DNA of 64,000 bases from Podarcis raffonei (GCF_027172205.1 NC_070616.1:41451001-41515000); one strand, 5' to 3'. Shown: positions 1 through 12,499, numbered from the stretch's first letter. Translations and numbers: made by a program. Notes: a model not told the origin generated them from the letters alone.

Positions 1-637
1 CCATGAAATTCTGAAGAGATTGGTGTTTTTAGTTTTGATGTATCTCAATTCTGGGCTGAGCTTTAAGGTTTTGTGTAGTTCGGTAAGGCCAAAGTTGTCA
101 TTTTTTTTACATTTCAAATCCTCATTAACTCACAAACAAGATGAGATAAAAAATAAAATTTTAGATTTAAATCAGTTCTGATCTTTCAACAAGTGTACAA
201 AATACTAAGAAAATTAGATGACATGAGATAAAAAAGTTGGATCACTTGATATGGAATGACCCGAAAGTAAAATAGTGGCCAATTTGTGTAGGATTTATTT
301 TTGGTCTTCCAAAAGACTTCCAACTTCTCTCCTGAAATATTCTCTTTGACCAATTTCTCTGCTTACCCTACCTCTTACTTAGCTGCTTTGATGCCACAGA
401 AAAGGGCCAGGCTATTAAATGCTAAATGAGACTTAGATTCAAATGTCAAGGTCTGCTAGTAATTTTTGGCCTAGCCATTAAGAAGATTTTAAGTGACACC
501 TTCAGCAGACTGAGCCGTTTCAAAACCTGCTGATAGAAACAAAAAACCCTGCTGTCAGCATGCAAAACTAATTAAAATGAACTCTAAATCAGCTACTAAT
601 TACAGAAAACAGAAAATCAAACAACAGTTTTACATAC
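1..637 (-). other. CDCA2: CDCA2 intron at the left edge
   Basis: Non-coding sequence downstream (in gene sense) of the last CDCA2 exon in the window. That exon ends in splice phase 1 at a donor at 636-637, so the gene must continue to the left of position 1. I see no further exon and no recognisable repeat here, only AT-rich intron. Confidence 0.6.
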
Positions 638-3600
638 CGAAGATAGAAACTTCTGACTTTGGTGTGCTTTGATAAGATGATATAAAAGAGAAATCTTCTG
701 TCATCTCCGGAATTGGGCTCAAGAGAGGTTTCTTTGAAACAGTTTGTCGCTCCCCATACAATGCTTTTTCCTTCTTTTTCCTTCTTCTCCTCTTTCCAAA
801 AACCTTGCTTCTGACAGCCTGGTGATATTTAGAAGACACAATGGAACACTCCTTCTCCTGACAGATAATCATTCACCTTTAACTTTACCTTAAGGGACGT
901 GGGTGGCGCTGTGGTCTAAACCCATGAGTCTCTTGGGCTTGCCAATCAGAAGGTCGGTAGTTTGAATCCCCGCAACGGGGTGAGCTCCCATTGCTCTGTC
1001 CCAGCTCCTGCCAACCTAGCAGTTTGAAAGCGGCGGGAAGGTAAATGGCGTTTCCGTGTGCTGCTCCAGTTTTGGGATTTGGTTGCGCCAGAAGCGGCTT
1101 AGTCATGCTGGCCACATGACCCGGAAAAAGTGTCTGAGGACAAATGCCAACTCCCTCAGCCTGTAAAGCGAGACGAGCACCGCAACCTCAGAGTCGTCTG
1201 CAACTGGACTTAAGTGTCAGTGGTGCTTTACCTTTTAGTGTACTAGTGACAATTACACTGAACGAGGGTCGACAACACAGCACCCATGAAAATCATTAAT
1301 AACCCTGACACTGAAAATAAAATAAATAACTACCCTTGGAAAGTGAACAATAACATTTGAAAATTCTGCTAGAAACTAGGCTTCTAATTTTTTTGCTGGA
1401 CCACATGTAGGCTGAGCAAACTCCCTTTCCAACATTAATCCTGATTGGATACCAGCTTCCCTCCCTTTCATTCAGGGCACAGGAGTGAAGAGGGGACAGT
1501 GGTGACAAAGTGCACAGTGGCTAAAACATTTTCTTATTTTCTTTGTGTGTGTAGGAGAATACTGAGAAACACTGAGTTCACGCCTTCACAGCTGGGCTAG
1601 GATTCCACCAATGCAAGGAATGCTGCTTATAGGACACACTTACAGTAAGTGGCTTAAAAGTCTGTTTTTAAAAACAAACAATCTGTAGCCTATTTTTAAA
1701 GCATATGGGAGCGGTTAGCTTTAAACCTGTGTAACTTACTGTTCTCTTTTCAGTCGATTTCGTTGCCGCTTCTGCCTTTTGGAATTTGGTGGATTTTGGG
1801 AGGGTTTTTTTTGTAGGGTTAAGAGCCATTTCTTCTGCTTTGTTGATAGACTGGAAGAGAAACACCAATTTTAAAAAGTCAAGAGGCTGCTATAGTACAA
1901 AAATTACATATGGTAAAGTGTATTTAAAAAATGCAAAGTAGTATTATGCAGCTACAAAACTTCAAAGAAAATTCTCATTTCACTGATAATTTTCTCTGCC
2001 AGTTTTTTTTTATTATGCAAGAGATATTAATTTATTACAAATTCTAAAAGTAACTAGCATGTACAAAATAGCTGATGGAAGACTGAAAAACGTTTCTGTG
2101 TAAATTCACAGGTGTGAGTATATCAAATCTAAACAAAGTATTTTACACATATTTCTCTATGTATACATTTCTAAACTGTTCAACATTAAAATATACCTGA
2201 GTGATGTATGATATACAACAAATTATGAAATCATCATGCAAATAATAAAAAAGCAATATATTCACTTACTGCAATGTTAGTTCTTAAGAAAGAGTAACTC
2301 TGTGCTGATAAAGGAATAAACCCACCTTCCTTTTAGCAGATGACCTGGTGGTTCTAGTGGAAGTTGCCTGGAATGCCGGATTACTATTTTTTGTTTCTAA
2401 AAATGAGAACAAGACTCAAATTACATCTGCAGGTTTGACACTATAGCTCAGCCACACTGATAGCTTGCTGCATATGCAGCAATGGGCTCCTTCCAAAAAT
2501 TTTAACGAGTAATTCAAACCTTTTCCGTTAGAATCCTTCCAGTGCTCATGCATTTATTATACACAAGGACTATGTGCTTAGGCATTTATTTTCTACTGAA
2601 AATATCCCAAGTCTATATCAACACGGTAATATACACTCAGGAAGTGTTGCATTAAATATTGGTGGGTCAGAACTAACTGGTGATCTCCAGTGTTTATCAG
2701 ACTCAAGAGCAGATCAAATGAAAACAATTAATTTCAGTGGATCCATTCTGAGTATGACTTAGTTGGATATTCCCAATAATCTGGCAGCCTCACATTGTTT
2801 TTTAGTTTACCATTTATTGTCAAGACTGTCATGGTGTGGAAAATGCTTCACCCTACTTGTGTCCCACACCCCTGTAAATGGAAACCTCACGAACCTATCA
2901 AATTACATAATTCCTTCACATAACAGTATTGCTCCTCTCCATGAGCCAGCAACATGGCATGAGGTTCATATTTAACATTCTGCTGTAACACAAAACCACA
3001 GAGTGGCAACTCTTAAATTTCAGTGGTAATGTGTAATACATGAATTAACTCATGATGGTGAATAATTCAACTGTAAGAATACAGGAACAGAACTTCACCT
3101 TCCAGATCAGAGTTTACAGCATATTCAGAAGTGGATACATCAGGTGATTGTTGAAGAAGCTCCTGTAATACAAAAGTAAAATTACAAACATGCTTTACAA
3201 TAAAATGCAAATGTGTACAGTGTTAAATATGGCAAGAGAAGGGTTAATCCAGACAGATATCTGAACATTCCTGCTTCAAATATATAAAAATGGCACAACA
3301 CAAAAAAAAGTGTGAAGCCAACTTACATCAAGATAATCAAAGTTTGGCTGGGACGAGGGCTGCTTGTCAGGACTTTTGATAGAACTTTTTTCTCTTGAAC
3401 CTGATGCACTGAACATGGCTTCTCTTCGTCTACGTAACGGACGATCTACAGAAAGGTGTCAAATATGTCAGATTCTAGATCATTGCTGCATATCTTCATT
3501 TCAGCTATTGGTCCGGTACTTCTTTCTGTAATATTACTTGTACAAGATGAACGTTCAAGCTGTGTTGACAGATTCCTATATAGTTTCATGCAACCAAGTT

Positions 3601-6600
3601 CAATTCATGTCTAAGGACTTAGGAATAAGTTTGAGTTCATGGTAGAGGGGTGGGAAGAGAGAAAGCATTTCAAACCTATTTGCAGTGTTTCAAAGTTTTC
3701 GCAATCTGGGAGCACTTCACTTCCTTCCTCCGTTCTTTTATCAAGATGTCCCTATAAAAGAGTAGTGTTATCAATCTTCAGCTGCTGAATGGGTTTTCGT
3801 AGGTGGTCTGTTCTGTTTATGAAATCTAAACAAATGTTGACTTTCAAATATGTTTAGGTTTTCCCAATTTTAATGATTTTGCTACACACACAAAGCTTAT
3901 ACTACACAAATGATGGTCATATAACCAACCTTCATGTCTTCTGTGAACGTAGTTACTGGCGTTTTCTTCAAAGCAGAATGAAGAGAATTAGAAGGCAATT
4001 GTTCTTTTTGTATGGGGGTAATGGGTGGCTTGTTTCCATCAAATATTTCCAAGCTCTGTTTTTCTGCAAATCTAACTTTCTTACAGCTTTGATTAGATGT
4101 AGCATTGCTGCTTAATTCTGCACAGGTAGTTAAAAAAAAAAGTGGGGAGGAGATGAGTAAGCTACAAACTATTTGTATTGCTAAAATATATTCAATAATT
4201 CTACCGTGTACATGTGTATGTGGCCATGTGAAAAATTCTCTCTAGGATATACTAGTAGAACATTGGGCGTGAGGGAAAGAGAGCATGTTTCTTACAAATC
4301 TAGTAATATCACATTACTAGAGTCAACAGCAACACTGAAGTAGTATTTTCATGAAAGGCTATCCAACCCACACCAAAGGATCTTTCTTCACATCAGTGAA
4401 ATTGACAAGTTTGATTTTGGTTCAGGGGGACGATATAGATCCAATTCTATGCTTGCCAGAAAGACTTTCCAAGGGGTGTGTGGCAGCATTAAGCCAATGA
4501 TTTTTCAAGGCCTTCCTGTACTATGTACAGTATTGATAAAATATTGTGAGCATTTGTTATGTGCTAAAATTGCCTACAATTTTCTTGTGTACTTCCCTAT
4601 TTTATAAAGGATTAAGCCTGCAATCCTTTACATGTAAGTGTCACTGAACTAAATGAGACTTTCTTTCCATGCATAAGGGAGCAAGGAAAGATAACTGATT
4701 TTTACTTTATCAAGAACCATCATATTTTTATTTTTATGTGAAAACAATACTTAGTGACTTGTGATTTTAGCTGGACTAATTTTAGTTTTCAACTACCAAC
4801 ACTGTATCAAACCATCACAAAACAGATGGGAATCTTATGTAAAAACACCCCTCAAGTGGCTTTTTGTTCCATATTTCAAAAGCTTCCCAAAATTTTTATA
4901 AAACCATCTATTTGATAAGCATAGTTGTTAAGCATCATTTCCTGGTAACGTACACTACTATCTTTCAAAACATCGCTTAATACACTTACTTGCATATTTG
5001 ATCAGAAATAACAGTTTTAGATTACAATTTAAGAATTACATCCCACCCTTCTTTTTTAGGATTATGATTATTATTAATCAGGGCAGCTTAAAGTAAGCTA
5101 TTAAACCTTCCACTGCACTATTGCTATTGTCTTGTACAATATATATCAAAGTTACGATTTTAGTTCTATTTTCAAACATCACATTCAAAAAGAAAACACT
5201 TACACGTTTTTGTTTTAATAAAGCCTTAATAACATGGATGTTAGTACTCACCACACACAGCCTTTGACTTATCTGGCGTTGCTTCCAAAGGGATGCATCC
5301 AGATTCCCTAGTATCTGCCTGCAAGACTGGAATAACCTAGGAACAGCAGGGGTTATTTGAAATGTCAATTTTTAAAGGACACATCACTTAGTTTACACAA
5401 GCCTCATAGTGTAAACTTGGTTTACCATGCCTCATACTTGGCATTGTTTAGGAATTCTAAGAAACCAAAATCAGGCTTCCTGTTCTGGTCTGTGGCAATG
5501 GCAACGCCCCTCCCACTTGTGGGAGAGATTCTGGCAGAGATGGAGGGGAGTAACCTGAGGCAGAGTTGCTTTCTGGACCCAGTCAAGGGTATCAAGAGGA
5601 AAGAAAAAAGTCGGAAAAAGGTTGAGAAACACTGTAGATGACCAAATACTGACAACATTCAAAAGCTTGGGATACAAGCCGCCCAGAGTGGCTGGGGAAA
5701 CTCAGCCAGATGGGCGGGGTATAAATAATAATAATAACAATTATACATGCATACCAAAAAATGCTTTAGAAGGAAAATGGGGGTGAAATGGAGGTGGGAC
5801 ACAGACCATGGAGACTGCTGAGGCATCAACCAAACCACTGGTTTTGTCCAAGCATGAGCTAGTTTTCAGCAAAACACATCAAAAGCTGGAAGAGGAGTTA
5901 TGGAGAAGGCATCATTACCTCCACTCCTGTGAAGAATAATGTGCCTTTTATCTAGCTTCAGTAGGGGAGAGGAGCCAGATCTTGCTGCTTTTGTGGAGTC
6001 CACAAAAGGAAAAATGCAGAATTTTCATGCTCTCTGGCAAAATTCCACATGAAAGAAACAGATTACAGCTGCTACAGCGGCAAAACCCATGAGACAGAGA
6101 AGGTTCCCCAAAATCCAGGGTCTCAGAAGCTTCTTCACAGCAAACAAAGAAAACTCTCTCTTTGGCTTTGAGAAGGTAAGAGACAATGCAATTTTTACAA
6201 AGCAGCTATCATCTTCTCTGCTCTGAGAAAAATTGTGGTAGAATGGTTTGGAAGAAAACAAGATCTTTTTCTGGCTGGTTTATATTGTGGCTTTCACCCC
6301 ACCAGAAATTCCAAGTTCAGATAATTGGAATTGAAGCTATCAGTATACAAGTTGAAAAAGAACTTCAGAGATAAATGTTTCTAAAAACATCTGGACACTA
6401 CTCCAAAATATTTTCTTCTCTTGTCAGTAGAAGTTCAAAGAAAATACTTACTTCCTAGTATTTTATGGGAAATATTGTGAATAGCCTGAGGCTCTTGATA
6501 GTGCTTTCAATTTTATTTATTTCGAACGAGAGACATAGCTAGAGAGGGAATTTAATGTCACCAGTTTCAACACACACACAAACAGAGAGAGAAAGAATAC

Positions 6601-9600
6601 CTTAGAAACAGCAGTAGTGCTGATGAGATGTTTCTGTAATGAAGATACAGTACTGTCAACTTGAATATCAGCTGGGGTTCTTCCTCTACTGACAGATTTC
6701 CAGTGTCGATTTCCCTCAAAATCCTTACATTCTGATAGGCCCACTTTAGATTGCTCATGAAGACTTGTTTCAGTTTTCATAGCTGTATTTAATTCATTTA
6801 TATTATTTATTTAAAAGCATTTCTTTACTGTTTTCCAGGTATATATCATATTTTTCCGTGTATAACACGCTCCCGTGTATAAGATGCCCCCTATTCTTGG
6901 GGACTCAAAATTAAGAAAATACACTCAGCACTATCTGTGTATAAGATGACCCCATTTTTTAAACATTAACATAAAAAACCCTAGTCTTATAAATGAAAAA
7001 GTACAGTAACCTCCCAAAGTGGTTTACAAGATTTCTGGCAGTTATTTCAAGCAGATGAGATAAAATATTGATGAAGACACTAGATACATCCTACTGAAAA
7101 CTATCTAAAAAGTACCGTATTAGCCTGAATATAAACCTCATTTTTTTTCCAAATTCTGACCATGAAAAGCTAAAGTGTGACTTAAATTTGTGACCTTACA
7201 AAAATTGGCTTTTATGATATCGCTGCTGAAACACATACGGTAAAAAGGGGGGAAGCAATGTTTTCTTGCCGATTTGTGAGCTTGATACTGTTCATTTGCC
7301 ATTTACGGGTGTGAGCGCCTGTGAAATTGTAGCAATTGAAGAGCAATTTGCGATTTTAGTGACTGTACAGTAACTTTTGCAGGCTTGCAAGATCAAAGGC
7401 TTAAATTGACTTGGAGTTACAATTACAGTGGTACCTCGGGCTAAGTACTTAATTCATTCTGGAGGCCCGTTCTTAACCTAAAACTGTTCTTAACCTGAAG
7501 CACCACTTTAGCTAATGGGGCCTCCTGCTGCTGCCACGCCGCCGGAGCACAATTTCTGTTCTCATCCTGAAGCAAATTTCTTAACCTGAAGCACTATTTC
7601 TGGGTTAGCAGAGTCTGTAACCTGAAGCGTATGTAACCGGAGGTACCACTGTATACCAACCACAGTGATTTTCAGCCTGTAACCCAATTTTAAGGGAGCG
7701 GCTTATATTCAGGTATTGTCTTTTTTTCTTTTTCCCCCTTTAATTTTTAAGGTGCGGCTTATTTGCAGGTGCGGCTTATATTCAGGCCAATATGGTATTC
7801 AGTTTGAATTACGGAATTTAAGTTGCTTTCTTGGACTTGTTTGTTACGTTCAATAGCAAATATACATAATATAGGCTGAGCTTCGATTTTCCTTACTTAC
7901 AGCTGCCAGTTATATGGATTGCACTCTCCTTTGATTCCTCAAGTGGTTTAAAGGAAAACTGGAAGGCAGCTATCTTGTCCTTTAGCCAAGTGTTTCGACA
8001 TTGAAGAGGACTAGCCTGTTCAAAGATACCAGAAAAAAATCCAAACAATTTCACCATAAAAACAAATGACTGTCTCACAGAACAGCCTTGCTTTTCTTCC
8101 ATATCAATCATAAAGGAAATGTCAAGTTTAATTGCACCTAAAGTATATTTCCTACATTGATTACCAGTTCTGACAATCCAAAGGTTTTTATCATGTTGCA
8201 CATGAAGTGTACTTTGCACATTGTTTTCATTGTACTTGTTTTATAATTTTTAAAGTGAATGTAAGTATTTTAAGAAATGGTTATTCAATTATGGCTTCCA
8301 CCAGAAGAAGGGTGTGTGTGTCTTATTTGTAACCACCCATGCAATTTAACCCAATTTCCTCTGTCACCCCCTCTAAAAAAAACCAACAAAACTAATTTAG
8401 AAAGGCAAATCATAATTTAATTTTGTTGTGCTTCATTATATCTGACCTGGATATGGTCACTTTTTGTTCTCAGATTTTTAAAATCTCTTTGTTTAAACCC
8501 ATAGGCCACAACAATTCAGTAACATACTTAAAAAATAATAAACATGATTTCCATACAGGAACACTGACCCTCCCTATGCATTAGTGCCTCCAAGACTCAA
8601 GGTGACAGTGAGGAGTCCAAGCTCAACTTGGACCTGGGAAGGAGGCAGAGGCAGGATGGGTGCTGAGCAAAAGTTTGAGCTGATTATCAAAGCTATACTT
8701 TTGGCCCCTGCTATGGGCATCCATCAAAACTCTATAGAACCCAGCACCCTCTTTGTTTGGTCCCAGAGGCAGCATCTACTTCACTGCTGTAAAGCAGACT
8801 TTAGAAATGGATGTACATTCTTTGCAAACATCTGCAATTAACTGCTTCCATGTCCACATTACAGATTACAACACACCTACCAGAGTATCTTGCTTCTTTA
8901 TTCTCTTTTGGTGAGCAATGTATTGGATAAGAGAATTATTTTCTGGAGAACCCCGCACTCCAATCGTAGACCGCCGTCTAAATTTTTTTAACAGGTTTTC
9001 TGAGTCCCCTAAAACAAAATGCAATCTATATTGAACATTCAATGAATAGAGAAGGAAGCGCAAGTGTCAAGTCAGTGGTTCCCACATCTTTCTGTTCCAT
9101 AGATAAAAATTGCTGAGGGTCTTGGCAGACAAATTCATCCCCCCCCCCCGCCTGTTGCAGTAATTTTAATTCCCTATCTTACTTGGTGTCTCTCAACAAT
9201 ATCATGTCAGGGCTGTTGAAGAGGAATGGCTTCTATTGCTTCAAGGGGTGGTCATTCAAGGGAGCACCATGCACCTGATTCTATGGAGAGGTAAGCCTCA
9301 CCAAAATCAGTGGTAGACATGCATAGGGCTGCAGTCTCGGAAGCTTGATCCCACGCACTTAGATCAAAAGGTAGTCTGTATTTTATATGGTACTTACTTG
9401 CAAGCATTGTGGTTCACAGCCTGGAAAACTTTATTGGTTTTATCCCTACTTACCTGGTGTCTCTCAACAATACCACTCACATTGAGAATTTCCAGGCTGT
9501 TGAGGAGGAAAGGAGGCTTCTACTTCTAGGGTGGGGGACATTAAGGATGGAGGGAAGGAAAGGAAGCGTGACGGGTATTAAGAGGGGAATGACAGCACTT

Positions 9601-11420
9601 GTGATAGAAACGAAGGTCTGTCAAGCCCTCACTTGTCTGACTGGCTCCACACCTGGACAGACCCTTGGCATGCATGCACAAACAGCCAGAGATAGCACAG
9701 GAAAGGCCCTCAGAAATGACATCAAGAACATTGGCTACCTGCCTTCTGTATCTGGGTAAAATACAGCAAAAGGACAACAGAAATGCTGATTGCTTTGCTA
9801 TATGGAAGAGAAACAACATATAGTGCATAGCCCAGGCTTAGATAACAATAGAGCAGCACAGCCACTGTCTCTTCAAAGACACGTCACCAGTATAAAGCTC
9901 ACAAACCACTGCTTTGGGAACCTCTGCTCCAAGTCTTTCTAAGCAACAATGCCGGTGTACTGTACCTTCATTTCCAGAGCCGCTTAAAAGTTGAAGACTG
10001 CCTTCTTTACAAGTAAACGTCCTCTTTCAAAAAACAAAACAAAAAAACCCCCAATTTTCTTTATTTATATCTCTACCGAAAAAACAGTAGATAAAATAAC
10101 ACATTACAGAAAAAAATGCAAATTTTTACTGGCCTTGGCAGCCATAACAAAACCTGTCATTCTAGATTCATGTTGCTCTGACGCTGTTGAAATAAATAAT
10201 AAAAAAATTGTCCAGTAGCACCTTATAGACCAACTAAGTTTGTTCAGGTATAAGCTTTCATGTGCATGCACACTTCTTCAGATTACCCTGTGATTATCAC
10301 GGATACTGCTCTTTTTCTGAAGGGGAGGGCTCTTTCCTATGGTATCACCTTGTGTTTGGAGTACTTCCATAACTCTGTTGTGGGAGAAAATTTCAGTGCA
10401 ATTACAGGAGTAGGTATCACCTGCAACTGGTAGTGGGAAAGGGGCTTGACCCTGCTCCAAGGTTTAGTGCGGAAGAGCAGCAAGAGAATCTTTGAGCACA
10501 TTGGCTCAAATTATTTGTTAGAACATAGGAACCCAGCTAAATCATGCTCATCATGGCAGAGAAGGACGCCCACCGTGAGATAACAAGTTTGTTTATAGAC
10601 TCCTGGCATGTGTGTGCATGCATGCATACACGCACAGTTCCAAAGAATTTTTGTGACAAATGACTGTCACCTGAACCTTTTCAGACCCAGTACCCATCCT
10701 TCAACCTAGACATGCATTTATGGATCATTTTTTTAAAGTTCTTACCTTATAACTGAATGGTAGCAGTGCTGCTGTTGCAACCAACCTTAGAGCAGGCCAT
10801 GGCAAAAACTGGGTCCTGACCCACCAGAAGACGGCCAATGTCCTAACAATTCATGCCTACCATTTACATATTTCTTGTAGTGTAAATGATTCAGAATGCT
10901 ACATGTACAAGGAACATTGCATAAAAATATTTCTGACCTCCTCAATCCTTACCTTTATTTTGTTTCGTAAATGACTTTGGTGTGATTCCAAAATCAGCTG
11001 CTGTAAGAGCAGAAAAGTCTACAGGAGGTGAAGCATAGCTGCTTGATATTCCATAAGTTGAATCAAAACCATTCTTGTTTGGTGTCAAATAGTCTGTATC
11101 CCCCAAGGTCGTGGGGTGATCCTCTACCAGATGGCTTCCTGCATTGCTGTACATGGTAGACATGTCTACTGTTAGAGCATCTGATGAACAACTGTCTGCC
11201 TTCTTTGTACTGTCAATGCAGTTTTCAAGCCCCAAATGTAGGTTGGTTTGCACATTAGAACATTCAGAAAGCACCTTCCTATTACTCCGAGTTTCCATTG
11301 GAAAAGTCTTTACGGCCTTTGATTTATAGGTGATGCAAATCATTCCGTTGCTGGGAACACAGCTTCTGTCTCCAAACCACAACTTCTGCACCAAGATACC
11401 ATTGCAAAGCCGGAGCTCTC
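638..11420 (-). CDS. CDCA2: CDCA2 / Repo-Man, PP1-targeting chromatin protein (partial, 12 exons)
   Basis: Repo-Man recruits protein phosphatase 1 gamma to chromatin at mitotic exit. Exons in gene order: 11420-10953, 9008-8881, 8015-7901, 6782-6601, 5336-5252, 4117-3930, 3751-3676, 3445-3327, 3162-3099, 2396-2326, 1850-1740, 857-638. All have AG/GT borders and the phases join into one open frame of about 609 codons. Blocks recalled from the human protein: DFGITPKSF (human LGITPESF), FRRRSTIGVRGSPENN (CRRRSAVGARGSPETN), the helix ending KIAAFQFSF, KKVRFAEKQSLEIFD (PP1 docking) and LYGERQTVSKKPLLSPIPEM (LYGERDIASKKPLLSPIPEL) after a basic tract. The start is uncertain. The first exon is open from its acceptor, and its first in-frame ATG is at 11343-11341, with another at 11298. 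A better-context but out-of-frame ATG (11402-11400) precedes both. The C-terminal part, roughly a third of the human length, lies off the left edge. Confidence 0.93.
893..1236 (+). mobile_element. Sauria-type tRNA-derived SINE
   Basis: The head carries an RNA polymerase III box A-like segment (TGGCGCTGTGG) and a box B-like GTTTGAATCC. The body has the characteristic CTAGCAGTTTGAAAGC and GCTGGCCACATGACCCGG segments, and the 3' tail has an AGAGTCGTCTGCAACTGGAC stretch related to BovB 3' ends. It lies antisense in a CDCA2 intron, starting about 35 bases from the acceptor of the 638-857 exon. Family recognition is from memory of squamate SINEs. Confidence 0.85.
3930..4117 (-). CDS. CDCA2: CDCA2 exon with the RVxF-type PP1 docking motif
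   Basis: This 188-bp exon enters in phase 1 and leaves in phase 0. It encodes CKKVRFAEKQSLEIFDGNKP, which lines up with the human PP1-binding segment RKRVTFGEDLSPEVFD. KVRF satisfies the RVxF docking consensus. The downstream IFD and a TP pair (ITPIQKE against human NTPLRKG) are also kept. The variable x residue is Arg where human has Thr394, and the residue after the conserved Ser is Leu where human has Pro401. Confidence 0.88.
5668..5743 (+). mobile_element. L2-type LINE 3' tail fragment
   Basis: CCGCCCAGAGTGGCTGGGGA followed by CAGCCAGATGGGCGGGGTAT and an AATAAT-rich end. The same tail closes the longer L2 fragments at 21720-21968 and 29785-30268. Confidence 0.75.
6847..6975 (+). mobile_element. 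MITE fragment, terminal motif TATTTTTCCGTGTATAA
   Basis: A TATTTTTCCGTGTATAAxACG-type end followed by an internal near-repeat (GTGTATAAGATG occurs twice). It resembles the TA-flanked elements at 7115-7795 and 22177-22771 in the style of its terminal sequence but is a separate family. No second terminus was found, so it is probably a fragment. It lies in a CDCA2 intron. Confidence 0.5.
7115..7795. mobile_element. TA-flanked MITE (terminus CCGTATTAGCCTGAATATAA), interrupted
   Basis: The left end CCGTATTAGCCTGAATATAA and the right end, read in reverse complement (CCATATTGGCCTGAATATAA), match at about 17 of 20 bases. Both ends are flanked by TA, as expected for mariner/Tc1-type insertion. A second, unrelated TA-flanked MITE sits inside it at 7426-7651. 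There is no transposase frame. It lies in a CDCA2 intron. Confidence 0.75.
7426..7651. mobile_element. CAGTGGTACC MITE, nested copy
   Basis: 226 bp bounded by CAGTGGTACCTC and its reverse complement, with TA on both sides. It contains the recurrent block TCTTAACCTGAAGCACCACT. Other copies lie at 25760-25985 and 54446-54668, with a half copy at 58668. It is inserted inside the MITE at 7115-7795 and is therefore younger than that copy. Confidence 0.8.
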
Positions 11421-11959
11421 CTGTTTTTGAGACAAAAGCAAGATATTAGCCAATTCCATGCTGGAATGAGGACTCAAAATAGTGTCTGATGTGAGAGAGG
11501 GCTCAGAGACTGGGGTGGCGGATGAGATTCAGACCTTGATGAGGAATCCGATACAACAACAGATGTCTCTAGCAGAAAAGCCTCATTCAGTGCCCCAACC
11601 CAGCCAAACAAGTGCCTGTTTGCTTGCCCAATCCCAGGACTCTTAACTGCTTGTGAAGCACCTGCCCCACTCTTCAAAAGGAAGGCCTAGCTGTGAGTGT
11701 GCCATGTGTTGGATGCTTAGCCATGTATCTTACCTAGTATTTTATCTGCTAAATCTTGTAATATAGTTTGCCTTATGTAGCAATCTGATCTGAGCATTAA
11801 AGACTTTGGTAGAACAAGAACTGGAGTTCTTTGTCTGGTGGGTAGGGGTTCAGGATACAGATACATGCATGCCTCTTCAAAAGTCAGTCGAGAATTTAAG
11901 GCTTACCCCCCAACCAAATGTGAAAAGAATAGTGGCCTTTATAAATTACAGCTGTGAAT

Positions 11960-12310
11960 ATATGCACACTTCTCTGGGAGTAAGCCCCACTGAATGCATA
12001 GAGCTCAGAACTAAAACACACATTCAAAGCACACAATCACAATTCCACATGCATATTACTTACACAGAAATAAATCCCACTGACAATCATAAGGTTTACT
12101 TCAGAGTGAAGTAAACCTGCAGGCTTACTTTCCTGGGTGCAAACCCCATTTGAATACTGTGGTACTTACTTCAGAGTAATTACATACTAACCCTTCATCC
12201 CCAAGAAGTGTGGAAAGAAAACCAGCTTCTAATGCATCTGTTAAAAGCTGCAGTCCTGGGAGTAAGCCCCACTGAGTTTTCTGAATGCTTTAGTTCATAT
12301 AATCCTAGGC
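11960..12310. repeat. Unclassified interspersed repeat, GGGAGTAAGCCCCACTGA type
   Basis: The motif TGGGAGTAAGCCCCACTGA or close variants occurs twice here (near 11974 and 12256), together with ACTTCAGAGTAA-type segments. Related, more decayed copies appear near 15222, 23740-23830, 26200-26310, 37262-37480 and 38255-38440. I recognise it as a common squamate repeat but cannot assign a class. Confidence 0.55.
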
Positions 12311-12499
12311 AAGGCTTATAATACATAACTGCAACCCTTGAATTTTGTTTCTTTGTCAGTAAAATCTACTTAAGCTAATGGAAAAATATAGTTATAGATG
12401 GGGGGGCCACTAAACCCTAGAAATAAATGGTAGGATTTTGATGATTTGGGATGTGAAGGGAGAAATGCAAACTGAAGAGGAATTCCTGGGCTAGCCTAG

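Noticed and set aside
7893-8219. The full 108-codon frame as a separate gene
   Set aside because: Only 7901-8015 is coding, a CDCA2 exon with proper borders; the rest is intron read-through.
11144-11329. Plus-strand frame opposite the first coding CDCA2 exon
   Set aside because: Shadow of the conserved minus-strand coding frame.
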